DNA from: Apiospora phragmitis
Taxonomy: Eukaryota > Ascomycota > Sordariomycetes > Amphisphaeriales > Apiosporaceae
Assembly (NCBI GenBank): GCA_038363925.1
Contig: JAQQWL010000001.1
Coordinates: forward strand, 1,054,001 to 1,118,000
Length of the DNA: 64,000 bases
Direction of reading: 5' to 3'
The first letter of the stretch is position 1. Every line of letters starts with the position of its first letter. Of this stretch, positions 12,901 to 25,065 are shown piece by piece. The notes under the pieces were generated by a model that saw only the letters and a program-made list of their open reading frames with translations, was not told the DNA's origin and searched no databases. A program made the position numbers and the translations under genes.

Positions 12901-14443
12901 ACTCGTACCGTACTACATGCAGCAATGTACGTGAGTAGGTTAGGCAGGAGTCGTTGTTCATTCCGCATGCTGAGCGGCAGGGTCGGTAGGCTATAACACT
13001 GTCATTATCGACAATCTTGGTAACACGGGAGAGGGAATCCTGGGCAGCTAATCAGGACCTGCAGGCCGTTATTGTCACGATTGGGCGTGCCGCTCGTGGG
13101 ACTTTCTGGTTCCGTCGAAGCATTGTAACGATAGCACACCATGCCCATCACATACCCTGCTTGATATGTATGTATGAAGAGGTCAAAGCACAATTTCCTG
13201 GTAATTGTTCGGTCTATGCAGAGGCCTGACATTAGTTCGGAGTGCCAGCCGCGCCGATATGTCCGTTGGGAAACAAGCATCATCAACCAGTCGGAAGATA
13301 CCAAAGGATGGCTCTCTCTCTCTTTCTCTGTTACTCTCCCTCTCCCTCTGGGCGATGCTCTTTGTCTCTCACGTTGCTTTGGTTGCATCCGGAAAATAAC
13401 TATTAGCAACTTAACCTGACCATGAGCATGTTACCTGCCTGCCTGTGAGTGCTCCCCTGACCCACGACAACTACTCCGCACTACTACTGCCCGTATCTGC
13501 CAGATCCCAATCGATGTAATTGACCCGACCACACCATTGCCTTCAGCTTCAGCTTCCATGTTGCGATGTAGTGTAGCTGCTCTTCATATTTGAAGTGCGA
13601 AGAATGCTTGACAATGACTGTCGTGTTGTTTAGGTATACGGTGTCATGTTGGGTGTTCATCAAGCTGAGACATGGCCGTTGAGATACTCGATGGATTTCG
13701 TTCAATTACTGCATGCAGATCGAGATGATCCAATGCAACCTACCATAAGCCGGACGCTTGCTATGGGTGGCGGCAGGCAGGCCGGGCTACCAGAATTAAT
13801 ATCCCTAAATACCACGCAACCACGTACGTCCCGGATGGATTCCCCCCATCTTGGGCCTTTCTGAGCTCGAAAAGGCAGTCGAGCTGGCCGCCCAACGGGT
13901 CGCCCTGACTATTTGGCTCTAGGAAGGTTGGTAGGGTGTCACCAAGACGCTCATAAGTTGCCAGACGTCGTATCCAGTGCTGGATTAGGACATGACAACA
14001 TACATCGCCGCCATGTTTCCCAAGGTGCAGGCGGGCGGGTTGCCGACCGGTCCCTTCCCCTCGATCGAAATGGACAGGCTGCAACCCAAGAATCTCCAAA
14101 CCGGCGGTCAGTTTACCAACCTAGCGGATGACAATACACAATTCCACGAGTCTACCGGCTCAGGCTGAACGGGTTGCGGCACCGCGGGTCACCGTCCAAA
14201 ACAATACCCGGCGGGACAGACCGAATCCAGAAATAATGTCAGAATGACGCTTCCCGTCTCTGGACCAGAACGAACTACCAATTTGTTGCATTTCGGAGGT
14301 CCCGTATTTGCCATTGATCGAAGACGTAGAGAGCTGAATCTCGAAAATCTCGACTCTTGTGATGCGCGCCAATCATGTCATGACTTTTCTTTTCCCCCGT
14401 TTTCGCAGCTCACCCCTTAATAAGGCCTAAGCTAAAAAACCCG
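6969..14443. other. Very long intergenic region upstream of the Zn2Cys6 gene
   Basis: About 7.5 kb with no recognisable protein. Open frames are short, overlap on both strands and show no domain, codon pattern or intron structure. It holds many short simple motifs (CT-rich tract near 13313-13352, repeated TACCTACC-like and CATACATAC-like steps, GCTGCTGCTACTGCTGCTGCC near 8718-8738). It could be an extended promoter with long 5' leader, noncoding RNA, or decayed repeats. I cannot tell these apart by eye. Confidence 0.55.
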
Positions 14444-14445
14444 TA

Positions 14446-14470
14446 CTATGGTGTTAGGGGTAAGTTTCCC
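14446..14470. repeat. Left terminal inverted repeat
   Basis: Reads CTATGGTGTTAGGGGTAAG and onward. It matches the reverse complement of the other end except for several C/T or G/A differences. Confidence 0.75.
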
Positions 14471-14539
14471 TTTTCTACTTGTACTATGACCCATCCATGC
14501 ACGGGCCAAAACCTTGGCATCCCCTCCTGATACATTTTA

Positions 14540-15617
14540 TTAGTATTTCGTATGCATTCCATTGGCCTCGATTACAGCCATACATCTCTCGGGCATAGAT
14601 TGTAAAAGTGACTGTAAATAATCATCCGGTAATTCATCCCAGGCCTCCTTAACCCAAATCCGAAGCCGGTCATACGAAGGCTTCTCGATAAGACCGTACT
14701 TATCTTCAAAATAATCCTTCATCCAATTCCAACACATCTCTATTGGATTTAAATCAGGGGAATAAGGTGGCCATTGGATAATTTGGATACCTCTTTCCTG
14801 TAGATCTAGAATCGTACCACTGGCAGAATGAGCTGGCGCACCATCCTACATTAGAATCAGCTGGTCCCCGAGCTGTTGTTAACAAAGTTGTATCCAGCCA
14901 TGGATGATTGGAATTGTATAGGATCAATGTCTCGACAGTAATAGAACCCCAATCCTTTTCCCAGAATATACCAGGTCCTTTTCCGAGGCCCGAAAAACAG
15001 CCCCAGAACATCCAGCCGTGCTTTCGTTGGTATCGCTCGATAATACAGGTTGGATCCCATTCCTCTCCCGGTCTTCGGGTAACGTACTGTTTCCGATGGT
15101 GTCCTCCCGTAATCCAGGTCTCGTCGGTCTAAAGGACTCGAGCCCATTGTTTTGGGGTCCAGTCCTTATGTTCGAGGGCCCAGGCCAGGCGTTTCTGTCG
15201 GTTGGTTTCGGATATTGGTGGTTTTTGAGGGGCAGTATATCGTTTGAATCCAAGTCGACGGAGGGTAGATCGTATAACGTATACTCTAAAGAGGGACTGG
15301 AAGAGGATAACGGAGAGTTGGAGGAACGAGGCTTTGCGTCCTTCTTTAGAGCTAGTCACGAAAGAAACGAGTTCTTTTTCTTGCTTACGGGAAAGGACCC
15401 GAGGTCGGCCAGACCTCTTCGCTACATTGCTCGAAGGAGCCTTAATAGTAGTCTTAATCTGGTCGATAGAAAATCCAGTAATATCGTGAATCTCGGCTTT
15501 CGTTTTATTACCCTCAGAATAAAGGGTTCGGATACGTTGGCGGTCGTCGTTCGTAAGGTGCTTCGTACCCATCGTATCGTACTGCGTATCGTAATTGAGG
15601 AACGCGTCATTTTCCAA
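14540..15617 (-). pseudogene. Tc1-like transposase remnant
   Basis: Helix-turn-helix N-terminus (LTNDDRQRIRTLYSEG, SGRPRVLS), then the catalytic region. The first catalytic Asp is in TDETWITGG, the second in DGAPAHSASG, and Glu in SPDLNPIEMCWNW, with 34 residues between the last two (DD34E). A TAG at 15129-15131 sits where the family has a Trp before TDET; further on, a TAA and a TAG replace residues before QQLGDQ and DGAPAH. All three fit C-to-T changes in CpA context on one or other strand. A frame change near 14925 separates the two halves. Non-functional as read. Confidence 0.85.
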
Positions 15618-15718
15618 AAGAATGAAAAGAAGTACTGATTCTCTGAGCCCAAGTACGCTATACTGTAATTAGTATGGTGCCTCCTTGGCGGTGGATCATC
15701 GGTACTTGACAAGGGGGG

Positions 15719-15743
15719 GGAAAACTTATGCCTGATACCGTAG
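15719..15743. repeat. Right terminal inverted repeat
   Basis: The reverse complement reads CTACGGTATCAGGCATAAG. A G8 run (15713-15720) lies at its inner edge, so exact length there may be uncertain. Confidence 0.75.
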
Positions 15744-15745
15744 TA

Positions 15746-16279
15746 GCGGCCTTTAGTGCCTAGCTCAACACCGGTGTACTACTAGCATTGATTGACTTTG
15801 GCCAAAGCAACAAAAGAAAACCCCGAGGAGACAACCGGGTGGCGGCATCGCTGCGATTGCCGTTGATAGATCATTCGCCTCACCTGGGGTTTCCAAACAA
15901 AACAAATAACCCGGATACCTGGGCACTTTCTGTTTCTGCCATCGATGGAAGACAGTCGAAATCGTCACGTGACTGGCCATTGTCAGACGTGGTCGGACGA
16001 CGGTGTTCAGGAGTTGGCACATGAGTGGAGCAAAACCTCGACCTCCTGTGTGTGGAAGGGGCGTTTCAGAGTCGCATCTTCGCCCTCTGCCTAGCGAGTC
16101 GTGTCATCCAACATCAGAACAGAAACATAATAAAACTCACAACCGACGAGGTTTCTATATACGTGTCAATTGATAATGATCACATCAACCGTCTGCCAAT
16201 TTTCGTGATTTCTCAAGCAATCTCCTTTTATTTCAACATCTCGAAACTTCCGTCAGCGGACCACCCGGCATCTCCAACC
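15746..16279. promoter_or_regulatory. Upstream region of the MOSC gene
   Basis: 534 bp between the transposon and the MOSC start. No separate gene was seen. The frame is open upstream of the chosen ATG but gives no recognisable protein, so I treat it as promoter and leader. Confidence 0.5.
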
Positions 16280-17800
16280 ATGGCCGGACTAATAGATCTC
16301 GAGGGCCTGAACCTGGATGCCAATGGCGTTTTCATGCTGGGAATGACCATCCTGGCTTTCCTCATACCCATTGTCCTCATCCTGCCGCCCGTGCCACTGC
16401 AAAAGAGCGATGCCCTGGTGCAGACGCACTCGCTAGCGGGCCTGGGCGCCGCCAAGAGCAACCTGAAGAAGCAGCACGCGGCAGCGGCGCACGCCGCGCG
16501 CGACGGGCAGCCGGCCGCCATCCAGAGCCTCGTCATCTACCCGGTCAAGTCGTGCCGGGGCATCGAGCTGGGCAAGAGCAAGGTGCTGCCGCACGGCCTG
16601 CAGCACGACCGCATCTACACGTTCGCGCAGCTGCGGAGCCCGTTTCCCGCCCCAGTGGCGGCGGACGGTAGTGGCAGTGGCAAGGGGGGCAAGGACGGCA
16701 AGGAGGAAGAAGAAGAATGCTGGGACTTCATCACGCAGCGCCAGTTCGCGCGCCTCGCCACCGTCGTCGTCGAGCTCTGGCTCCCCGACGAGATGAAGCT
16801 GCGCCGCCAGGGCCTGAACCTCAAGTCCACGCGCGAGACCTGGATGATCCTGCGCTTCCCCTGGCGCGAGCGTGGCTGGCGCGGCTGGCTCGAGGCCATG
16901 GCTGCCAAGCTGGCCGGCGGGCTGCGGGCGGAACCGCAGCGCGAGGTGCTCTTGCCGGTGGACTTCCCGTCGGAGCAGGAGATCGAGGAGCGGGGCTACA
17001 CGCACGAGAATGTCCGGATCTGGAAGGAGCGCGTCCGCGCGCTCAACATGGAGAAGGACCTTTCAGAAGAGCTGCGCCTCTACCTGGGCGTCAGCAATAG
17101 GCTGGGTCTGTTCCGGCTCGATCCCGCGGCATTGAGGGAGGTACATGCGTGCGCGCCTAGTAAAGAGACCGCAGGCTGCCAGTCAGTCACGGGTTTCCAG
17201 GATGCGGTAAGTCGCCACCTGGAGGTATTATTCCATGGCGAATTTAAAGGCTAACACGCATAATATTAGTACCCTGTGAATATTCAAAATCTCAACAGCG
17301 TTCAACAGTTCAGCTCCGAGATACTCAAAGATGCCGGACTAAAAACGTTGGATGTCCTGAGGTTCAGACCCAACATAATCCGTAAGTGTTTGCGATCAAT
17401 GAAATGGAGGGGTTCGTTCTAAAGCTGTAATATCTGACCTACGGCCGCAATAGTTTCCGGCGCCCCTGCATATGAAGAAGAAACCTGGAAGAAGATCTGC
17501 CTCAAATCCGGCAGCTCTGGACTCTACAACCCGGTGCGGTTCCATATCGCTTGTCGCACAACGCGCTGCAAGTTGCCCAACGTTGATCCCGCAGACGGCA
17601 CGCGCCATCCTTCGGAGCCAGACCGGACCTTGCGTAAAGTGCGCAATGTCGACGAAGGCGCTCCACTTAAGGGGTGCTTGGGCATGCAGTCGATTCCCCT
17701 TTTCGACAAGGGACTGAGCGGTGATGACCTTGAGACATGGATAGGAGTAGGGATGACGCTAGAGGTCGAAGAAACGGGCAAGCACGTAATTCCTAAATAG
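16280..17800 (+). CDS. MOSC-domain protein, membrane-anchored (mARC-like)
   Basis: Molybdenum-cofactor sulfurase C-terminal (MOSC) protein with a beta-barrel N-terminal part, resembling the amidoxime-reducing mARC/YcbX group. Exons are 16280-17206, 17270-17381 and 17454-17800; 461 aa, intact. Residues about 17-36 (MLGMTILAFLIPIVLILPPV) form one membrane segment. IQSLVIYPVKSCRGIEL starts the MOSC N-terminal barrel, and the catalytic-core strand FRPNIILSG spans the second intron. The conserved CRTTRC near residue 377 holds the cofactor-binding Cys. Odd point: a low-complexity insert GSGSGKGGKDGKEEEEE around residue 135. The start in context CAACCATGG was chosen because it begins the membrane anchor. 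It could act as an N-reductase with cytochrome b5 partners; that is inference from family. Confidence 0.88.
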
Positions 17801-18095
17801 ACGGTTGCTAGTAGAGGCACTTATATACAACAGGGCGGGCTCAAGCCCAGTCGAATGATATATATATACCAGATTCACACTGCCCCGGCAAAAGACGTTG
17901 CAAAGACGACATTCGTATATTGAACAGGGTCTAGGTCTGCACTGGATCAATCGCCCCGGTACCAAATATACAAATCTCCCTCCTGGTCACCGTTGAGACG
18001 CTTCCAACATTTCATTATTGACCATAGGCCACCAGAATAAAGTCAAGTTCGCTTCAATACAATCGGCATTACTACCAGGACACAGCTGAGGTGCA

Positions 18096-20804
18096 CTAAG
18101 GGGTGATCTCAAAGACTTCACCCGCTGTCGTCGAAAGGGGTTCGCTATACGCAGTCCCGTTGACTGAGAACGGAGAGCCATCGGCCAGACGCAGCGCCAA
18201 CGTGCCGCCGATGCGCGAGGTCACCGTCGCGCGAGTCAGCTTGCCGCCGGACCAGGCCATGTCCACCACAAAACCGCCGCGGGCCACGAGGCCCGTGACG
18301 GAGCCGGTGCCGACGGCAGAGGGCAGCGCGGGCAGGAGGTGGACGACGTTGTGGCTCTGCAGCAGCATCTCGGCGACGGCGGACGTGAAGCCGAAGTTGC
18401 CGTCGATCTGGAAAGGGGACCCGGGCCCGCTGTCGGTGTTCCAGAGGTTGGGCGAGGGATAGCGCTGCAGGAACGCGACGGCGCTCTCCCAGACCTTGGC
18501 GCCGTCCAGGAGCCGCGCGTACAGGTTCATGACCCACGTGCGGCTCCAGCCCGTGCTGCCCGACCCGGTCTGCATGCGGTGGTCGACGAGCTTGCGCGCG
18601 GCCGCCGCCCAGTCGGACGCGTTGAGCGGCGCGAAGTGCGAGCCCGGGTACAGGCCCCAGATGGCCGACATGTGCCGGTGGCCCGGCTCGCCCTCGCCGT
18701 ACTCGCGCCGCCACTCGAGCATCTGGCCGTAGGAGCCGACGGCCGGCGGGCGGATCTGGGACAGGTAGGTGCGGGCGTTGGCGCAGTCGTTCCCGGCCAG
18801 CCCGAGGGCCTCGCACGTCTGGATGACGGCGGTGAAGAGCTCCGTCAGCAGCGAGTTGTCCATCTGGACGCTGATGTCGACGCCCTCGGTCCGGCCGCCG
18901 GTGCGCATGTCGCCGGGGACGACGAAGGGGTTCTCGGGCGAGAGGGTGGGGCCCGTCGTCTTGAAGTCGTTCCAGTCGAACATGTAGCAGTAGTAGAACT
19001 GCGCCGCGCTCTGCAGGATCGGCCAGGCCTCGTCCCGGAGGAACCCCTTGTCGCCCGTGAAGCGGTAGTGCTCCATGGTGTGGAGCGCGAGCCAGGCGGA
19101 GCCCATCGGCCACATGGTGTAGGGCGTGCCGTAGTCGACGGGGGCCGCGTCCCCCCAGAGGTCGATGTTGTGATGGAGCACGAAGCCGCCGTTGTTGCAG
19201 TCGTACATAACATTGGCCATAGTCTGGCCGCGCGTCTTGGCCACCCTAATGAGGTCAAACAGGGGCTTATGCGTCTCCTGCAGGTTGGTCACCTCTGCCG
19301 GCCAGTAGTTCATCTCGGTGTTTATGTTAATCTGTGGTATGGTCAGCAGGTGGACCAAACACACATATCCATGGCAGTATTTTACTTACGGTGTACTTGC
19401 TACAGATTTATTAAAAGTCAGTGATTGGCTTCAATGCAATGTGGAAGGCGAACTGTAACTCACCTTCCCCAAGAGGGAGAGAAGTCCTTGTTCCAGAGAC
19501 CTTGGAGATTGGCTGGAAGTGACAGATTACCCGTGTCTCTGGACGAAGCTACTAGGAGATGACGTCCGAAGTTGAACATCAGAGTAGCCATCTGAGGGTC
19601 GGCATTGGCGTTACGCTTGTAGTTGGATAGACGAGTTTTGGTATCCGAATTGCCAGCAGAGCCCGAAGACCCCAGGTTGAGGCTGACCCTTCCGGTCAGG
19701 GCAGTATTGTCTTTGATAGAGGCTTCGCGCACGGCAGCATACCCAGCTTTGGTCGCTGCGTCTAGGCTGGTCTTCAGGGCAGACTCCCACGCGCTCTGGC
19801 TGGAGTAGCGGTACGATGTTCGAGCGTCAAAGAAAATGTCCACCGTTGTGGCGCCGGTAACTATTATTGATCTACCGTCGCTGCTGACGCTTCCTAATAA
19901 AGGGGGGCTCACTCATCAGTATCTTTAGATGTTGCTGGAGAAAGCAGAAGTAACATACCTCCAGTGTTTACGATTCGTGCTTCAGATTTGAAGGTGATTG
20001 CGCCGGAAGACTGGCCACTGTTGCCGCTCAGGATCACCGAGGCTGCATCATTTGAAGTCGAAGCCGTCTGTGAGGTGGTGTATTGACCTCGGGACATAGT
20101 AACTTTCACATTCAGCTGCCCGGCCTCGCTAGCATTCATTCTCATCGCTATCACGCCATGAGGACAGCTTCCGATATATTCACGTCTATTATAGAGAGTC
20201 AGTAACAGAAAAAAGAAAAAAAACTATGGGGGCAGAAAGACAGCTTACGTATAGTTGACGTTATTGTAGTTGTACGTAACAAATGCCGTGCCCTGGTATG
20301 TATCAAAATACCGAAGCAGGTTGTTTCTTCCGTTGCCATGCCCAAAAGAGATTGTCATATCACCCAGAGGATTGTATTGCTGGCACGAGTTAGGGTTACC
20401 AGCCACTTAACAATCGTCAGCAACCAGATACACACACAATGGGATCATAGGGAGAATATATACAGGACCAACATACTGTTCTGAAGGACTGCTTGGCCAG
20501 CTCCAGTGATGTCGCCGCTCATAAGTTGAGAGCGGATGGTGTTCAAGGCATTCTTGGAGTTCCGGTTGGCACGATCCTGCCACGGTCCGCTCCAAATGGA
20601 GTTCTCGTTGAGAGAGATCTTCTCGTCACCCGTGCCGTAGATGGCAGCGCCAAGTCGGCCATTTCCAATGGGGAGGGTAGATGCGAAGTCGTCGCCGGCA
20701 TCACTGCTATACCAAGCAAATCGTGAAGCATCCCATTGCGCCTGTGTGAGGGGAACCAAGGCCAACAAAGTGGCGATAGCGACTCTGATCAAAGTGGGGG
20801 CCAT
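18096..20804 (-). CDS. Secreted GH95 alpha-L-fucosidase-like glycoside hydrolase
   Basis: Family GH95 enzymes remove alpha-1,2-linked L-fucose (some L-galactose) by inversion. Exons on the minus strand are 20804-20477, 20405-20249, 20185-19959, 19911-19464, a 10-nt microexon 19399-19390, and 19331-18096; 801 aa, intact. The signal peptide is [22 protein letters not shown]. The N-terminal beta domain has [14 protein letters not shown] and [11 protein letters not shown]. The (alpha/alpha)6 barrel has [16 protein letters not shown], where N392 and N394 match the Asn pair activating water, [18 protein letters not shown], and QIDGNFGF with the matching Asp at 700. The microexon encodes the KYT of that motif and is confirmed by frame on both sides. 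Exon 6 is strongly GC-rich. Probable role: plant or microbial polysaccharide breakdown. Confidence 0.93.
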
Positions 20805-21813
20805 TTCAGGATTCAGTCCAGTCCGTGATAATGCGGCCTGGAATAACCACCTTCAAATATATTATACTCGTTAGGGAGACGTGCTTGATTCTTATACGCA
20901 TCATCCCTTCTAAAAAAACGGGTGTCAAGCTAAACCGGGGTGGCAAGCCATCGTCGGCTCATGTTGTCACAGTGTATGATTCTCTCTAAGGACGGAATTG
21001 GTTTATTCGCGGGGAAATGCAGGTTGACGTCTTGGCAGGGAACGGCTCACCACCGTCCGTTACCCTTTATAGTGGTTACAGGGAACGAGCCGACTACTAC
21101 GCTGAGAACGAAGCTCTTCCATGTTACGACCATGGCGGAGCCGTTAGGAATTTAGAACATATCGAGATTGGCAGTTGGCGCAGTACGGAGTATTGATCAA
21201 GTTGCAAGGGGATGGCCGGGCTAGTCGCACCAATAGGGAGACTTTTCTTGCCGTGGTGTGGCACTATGTTAATCAAGTTAGGTCGCATTATTCTCTGCAA
21301 CGCTACGGGCGGAGTCTTGGAGTCGAGATCGAGTAAAGAATGCCTTCTTGGTTCCAGATTGCCGAGTGTTGCGAGATGAATCCTTTAGCAAACCTAACTA
21401 ATGGGGAACTGCAGTCAGATAGAAACCAATGCTTCAACCGGGCATTTTCTCGCGGTGGCCACCATATACACAGACACATGGTCAACGTGTGCCTTACAAG
21501 AGAGCCGATCACCAAAAGAGCCGATCACCAAACGGAAACCGGCGATTCATCTTCTGGGTTTTGTCCATGGAGATCAAGTCGAAGGCTGCATGAGTTCATT
21601 ACTCTGCACAGGTATACAAAGCCCTTGATGGTCAATCGTTAGACTAGTACCTATCAGGGTAGCCATGAAAGTCTTATAATCACCTAGTGTTTAATCCACG
21701 TACGTGTTGAGCGTTCTCAGGGTGTGGGCTTAGCCATCAATAACCAACCCCAGTCTTCCAAATTGTTCTCCTTCCCTACTCGAGGCCCATCTCATTTCAT
21801 CCGACTTGGCGTC
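20805..21813. promoter_or_regulatory. Upstream region of GH95 gene, 3' of P450 gene
   Basis: About 1.0 kb with no coding signal. The first 80 bp carry an AT-rich run (AATATATTATACTC near 20856-20869) suitable as a core promoter for the GH95 gene. An 11-bp direct repeat (AGCCGATCACC) lies near 21503 and 21521. Confidence 0.5.
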
Positions 21814-23807
21814 TTATTCGGAAGCCAAAGTCGAGAACTTCATTCCCTCGGGGACCGCTTTCCACTGCTGATTAGCATCGAGCAATGTCTCGCAGTGCTT
21901 CCACTCCTCTCGGATGGTCTGCGCGTGTTCGGCACTCCGCGGCGTCAGCTTCACGGGGAACGGTTCGGGGTGAACCAAGAACCCCTGTGACAGCTTCGAA
22001 GGGTCCGGCGTGATCTCGCTGCCGTCAGGGGCGACAACTTTCTCGACAAGCAGTGCCCAGAGGATCCTGGACATGCAGAGAAACAGGGAGCGCTCAGCGG
22101 TGTGCATGCCCACACAGATACGGCGTCCGGACCCAAATACGAAATGGTCTCTTTTCGACACATCGGGGTTGGCGGCGGCCTCGGCGGCAATCTGGTCGTC
22201 GCCCAGATAGCGCGTAGGGTCGAACACGTCAGGGTGAGCGTAGCGCTTGGGATCTCGGTGAATGCCCCTATGAATAGGATCTTAGACAAACCGCTCGAAA
22301 TAACAGCAGGCATTTCTCAAAAGGATGCAGCTTACCACACGTTCGTTACGATCGAAGCATTCTTCGGTATCTTGTAACCCATGTACTCGTCGTCTCTCAT
22401 AGCGCAATGTGGTACCCCCAGAATAGCTGTGGGCATCCAGCGCAGGGTCTCCTTAAGAATGGCTCGGATGTATGGCAAATCTGGCGCGTCGTCGATCGTA
22501 GGCATCCTTCCACCACACACACGATCAAGTTCTTCCTGGGCTGTTTTTTGCTCGTCCGGGTATAGTATCATTGCCTGAACGAATCCCATTACAGTATTGG
22601 CTGTGGTATCATAGCCGGCCTCGAGAATAGTGGCGGCAACGTAAGCAGCTTCATCGTCCGAGAAGTCACCCCCTTTCTGAGCATTGAAGACGTCGATACC
22701 GAAACATGGCTGTGACAAATAGTAAGCAATCATACTAGTGATGGGCGACATATACGGGCGGGCCATACCAATGAGGTTTTGTTGTTGATTCTCCGCTTAC
22801 ACTCGGTCCAGTGACCAAAGAATAGCTCCTTCTCATTTGCGTGCTGGATTTTGGCCTTCCTACTTGCTGGAAGAAGCGAGTCCGGCAGCTTCCTCAGGAT
22901 TGGATAGAAATCAAGTAAAGCAGACCCGGTAGAACCCACAGTTGGCACAAATTCGTCAACGACGTTATATAGGTGCTTCAGGTTTGGATCGTGGATACTG
23001 GATGTTCGGAAACCATAGATCATTTGCGACACGAGAGAGGTGGTGAAGCGGCGAACGTGATCAACCCATAAATCCGGTTCATCCAAAAGGCCGCACATCA
23101 ACCGCTTGGCCTCAAGGTCCTGGTACGGCACATAAGCCTTGGCGGCTCGGACATTCAATACGACATGGAAGAGCTTGTGGATCACTCTCCATCGATCTCC
23201 ATGCTGTGTCTAATGTCAGTCGCTTCGCACTGGCGTTGGATGGGGCGAGACAGCATACCATAAAGAGCATTCGATGGTTGTTGCTAACAATCCTCGCAAT
23301 GTACAAGTCTGGACGGGAATTGTAGATGCTCCCTCGCTTGTCGAGCAAGTCTTTGATAGCTCGGTCGGAGCTGAGTACAATCGTGGCGGAGGTTCCAAGC
23401 ATCAAGGAGAAAACCGGCCTGCCAACTATTAGCCAAGCCTACAGACCAGCATTGTATATCTTGGCCTAACCCATATTCTTCTGCCCATTTCTTCATTTGT
23501 AAATGTGGATTCTCTTTGGGCATAAGGTGTAGATTCCCAAGTAACGGTATAGTAGGAGGCCCTGGAGGGTAACCTGGAGGCCTGCGGCCTATCGACTCTC
23601 GACGTTAGCATGTGTTGCTCTTCGAGGTAGCAATTGGTATGCAGCAGAAGGTCATGTCAGTAGTTCTACCATGAGCTGCCTCTTCAACCCTCAAATAAGA
23701 CTGGGATAGGGAGGAGTGAGGCCCGAAATTTACTTACCGATTCGCAGCAGCTGCCTGAGCATGTAACACAGTGCTACAAGCACGGGAAGAAACCAAAGAT
23801 CCATCAT
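21814..23807 (-). CDS. Cytochrome P450 monooxygenase
   Basis: Microsomal heme-thiolate monooxygenase. Exons on the minus strand are 23807-23738, 23588-23471, 23418-23259, 23209-22769, 22709-22336 and 22267-21814; 538 aa, intact with consistent phases. A short N-terminal membrane anchor ([17 protein letters not shown]) leads to the proline hinge [16 protein letters not shown]. The I-helix is AGYDTTANT, the K-helix ETLRW, and the heme loop [12 protein letters not shown] with Cys439 as iron ligand. The overall form resembles the fungal group that includes O-methylsterigmatocystin oxidoreductase (CYP64-like), but no family number can be given without a search. Neighbours do not form a metabolite cluster (no synthase or transporter), so the substrate is unknown. 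Confidence 0.93.
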
Positions 23808-25065
23808 GATAGGCGAGTGTAAGCTATAGCTTGCTACGGTAGTTTCAGAATGAGAGATGAGTTCCCAGAAGAGTCTTGACGGCCGCGACTCTCTGCTTTA
23901 AAGAGTGCGAAGTGGATATATGATATGACCCCAAGACAAGGCCATACGAACTCCGCACCTTGGGCTCTGGGAGATGCATATAATACTACCGAAGTACTAA
24001 TCATCGCCATATCCGGAAACTAAGACGAACCACCGGTGCAATACATGCATAGCTCCGGTAAATATGATTGGGTGAGATTCCCATGAAGGTTGCACTATAT
24101 ACGCAACCGCACCATGCTTTCCTGTCTGACAGCATTCGGCTTTTCAAAGACAGCCAGTGGTCGTATAATGTCACCTGACAGCATAACCGAATATGGGGTA
24201 CTGATAATCATTCATCCACTCACATGTATGGACTATGTTTATTTGAGTGTAACATAATGATTGGTCCTCTTCTTTAGCGACAATGATGTGTTATATGTAG
24301 GAGGCGCCGAGCCGGTCGCAAATTATTGCCGGAGCAACGAAGCACAATCGGCTAGGACAGCAAATGTTCCCAATGTAGGTGAATGTACGAATCTTACCGA
24401 TCAGTCGCTTTTCCCCGGGCGAGGACCGGGGAAAGATTTATATCCGTCCTGCCAGCTCACAGGAAGATGGAAAGCAGAAGGCACTTCGGAGATCAATGGA
24501 GTAAAGCAGCAGATGGCAAAACGAAGATCAAAACGACTTCTTACATGTGAGTGAACAATGACAAAAGGATGGATGGACGTGCATATGATTGAAGCACCTA
24601 TTACCTAACATGTATACGGTTTCTGATATAATGGTTTGGTGTTTGCAATCAGATCATGCCTGCAAGGTCCGAGTAGGTAATGTTGAGGCAGCTGAAAATA
24701 TAATGCAGTCAGTGATCCTCTCAACTCCTCTTTTCAGTTCGACTGTTTTGCGATATGATATAGTTGATATCGCAAACTGCATGTAGGTAGTTGAACTTGG
24801 TCAGATGCATTTCTATGTAGAAAATGTGACGGTGTTATACCCCCGTTTTCATGTGAAGGTTGGTGGGGCATGAGCTGGATGGGGCTTTCATCAATATCTG
24901 GTTGCTTAACGATTAGTGGACTATGGACGGCTCAACCACTGAGTATACCTACGCGTTCTGAGTACCCCAAATCATCTAAGCCTGTAATTCGAATCCCTTT
25001 TAATTTGGTAACCTCAGCAGTTCGACTTCTTTGTACAGATCTCACAAAGGGAGCAGCAGTACGAC
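23808..25065. promoter_or_regulatory. Divergent region P450/PPX1
   Basis: About 1.26 kb between divergent starts. It is relatively AT-rich (for example 24590-24850) and has no recognisable protein. It presumably holds both promoters. Confidence 0.5.

Larger units (their letters stand above)
14446..15743 (-). mobile_element. Degenerate Tc1/mariner (DD34E) transposon
   Basis: A 1298 bp element between TA dinucleotides at 14444-14445 and 15744-15745, which fit the TA target duplication of this superfamily. The ends form imperfect inverted repeats of about 25 bp starting CTAYGGTRTYAGG. Most mismatches between the two ends are transitions. The interior encodes a transposase on the minus strand, broken by three nonsense codons and at least one frame change. 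An autonomous copy would have to exist elsewhere for it to move. Confidence 0.88.

Noticed and set aside
18339..19424. Long plus-strand open frame (361 codons) opposite GH95 exon 6
   Set aside because: Same GC-driven antisense effect; composition is Val/Gly/Arg-rich without motifs.
16280..23807. Secondary-metabolite gene cluster around the P450 and Zn2Cys6 genes
   Set aside because: No polyketide synthase, peptide synthetase, terpene synthase or transporter is present; neighbours have unrelated roles.
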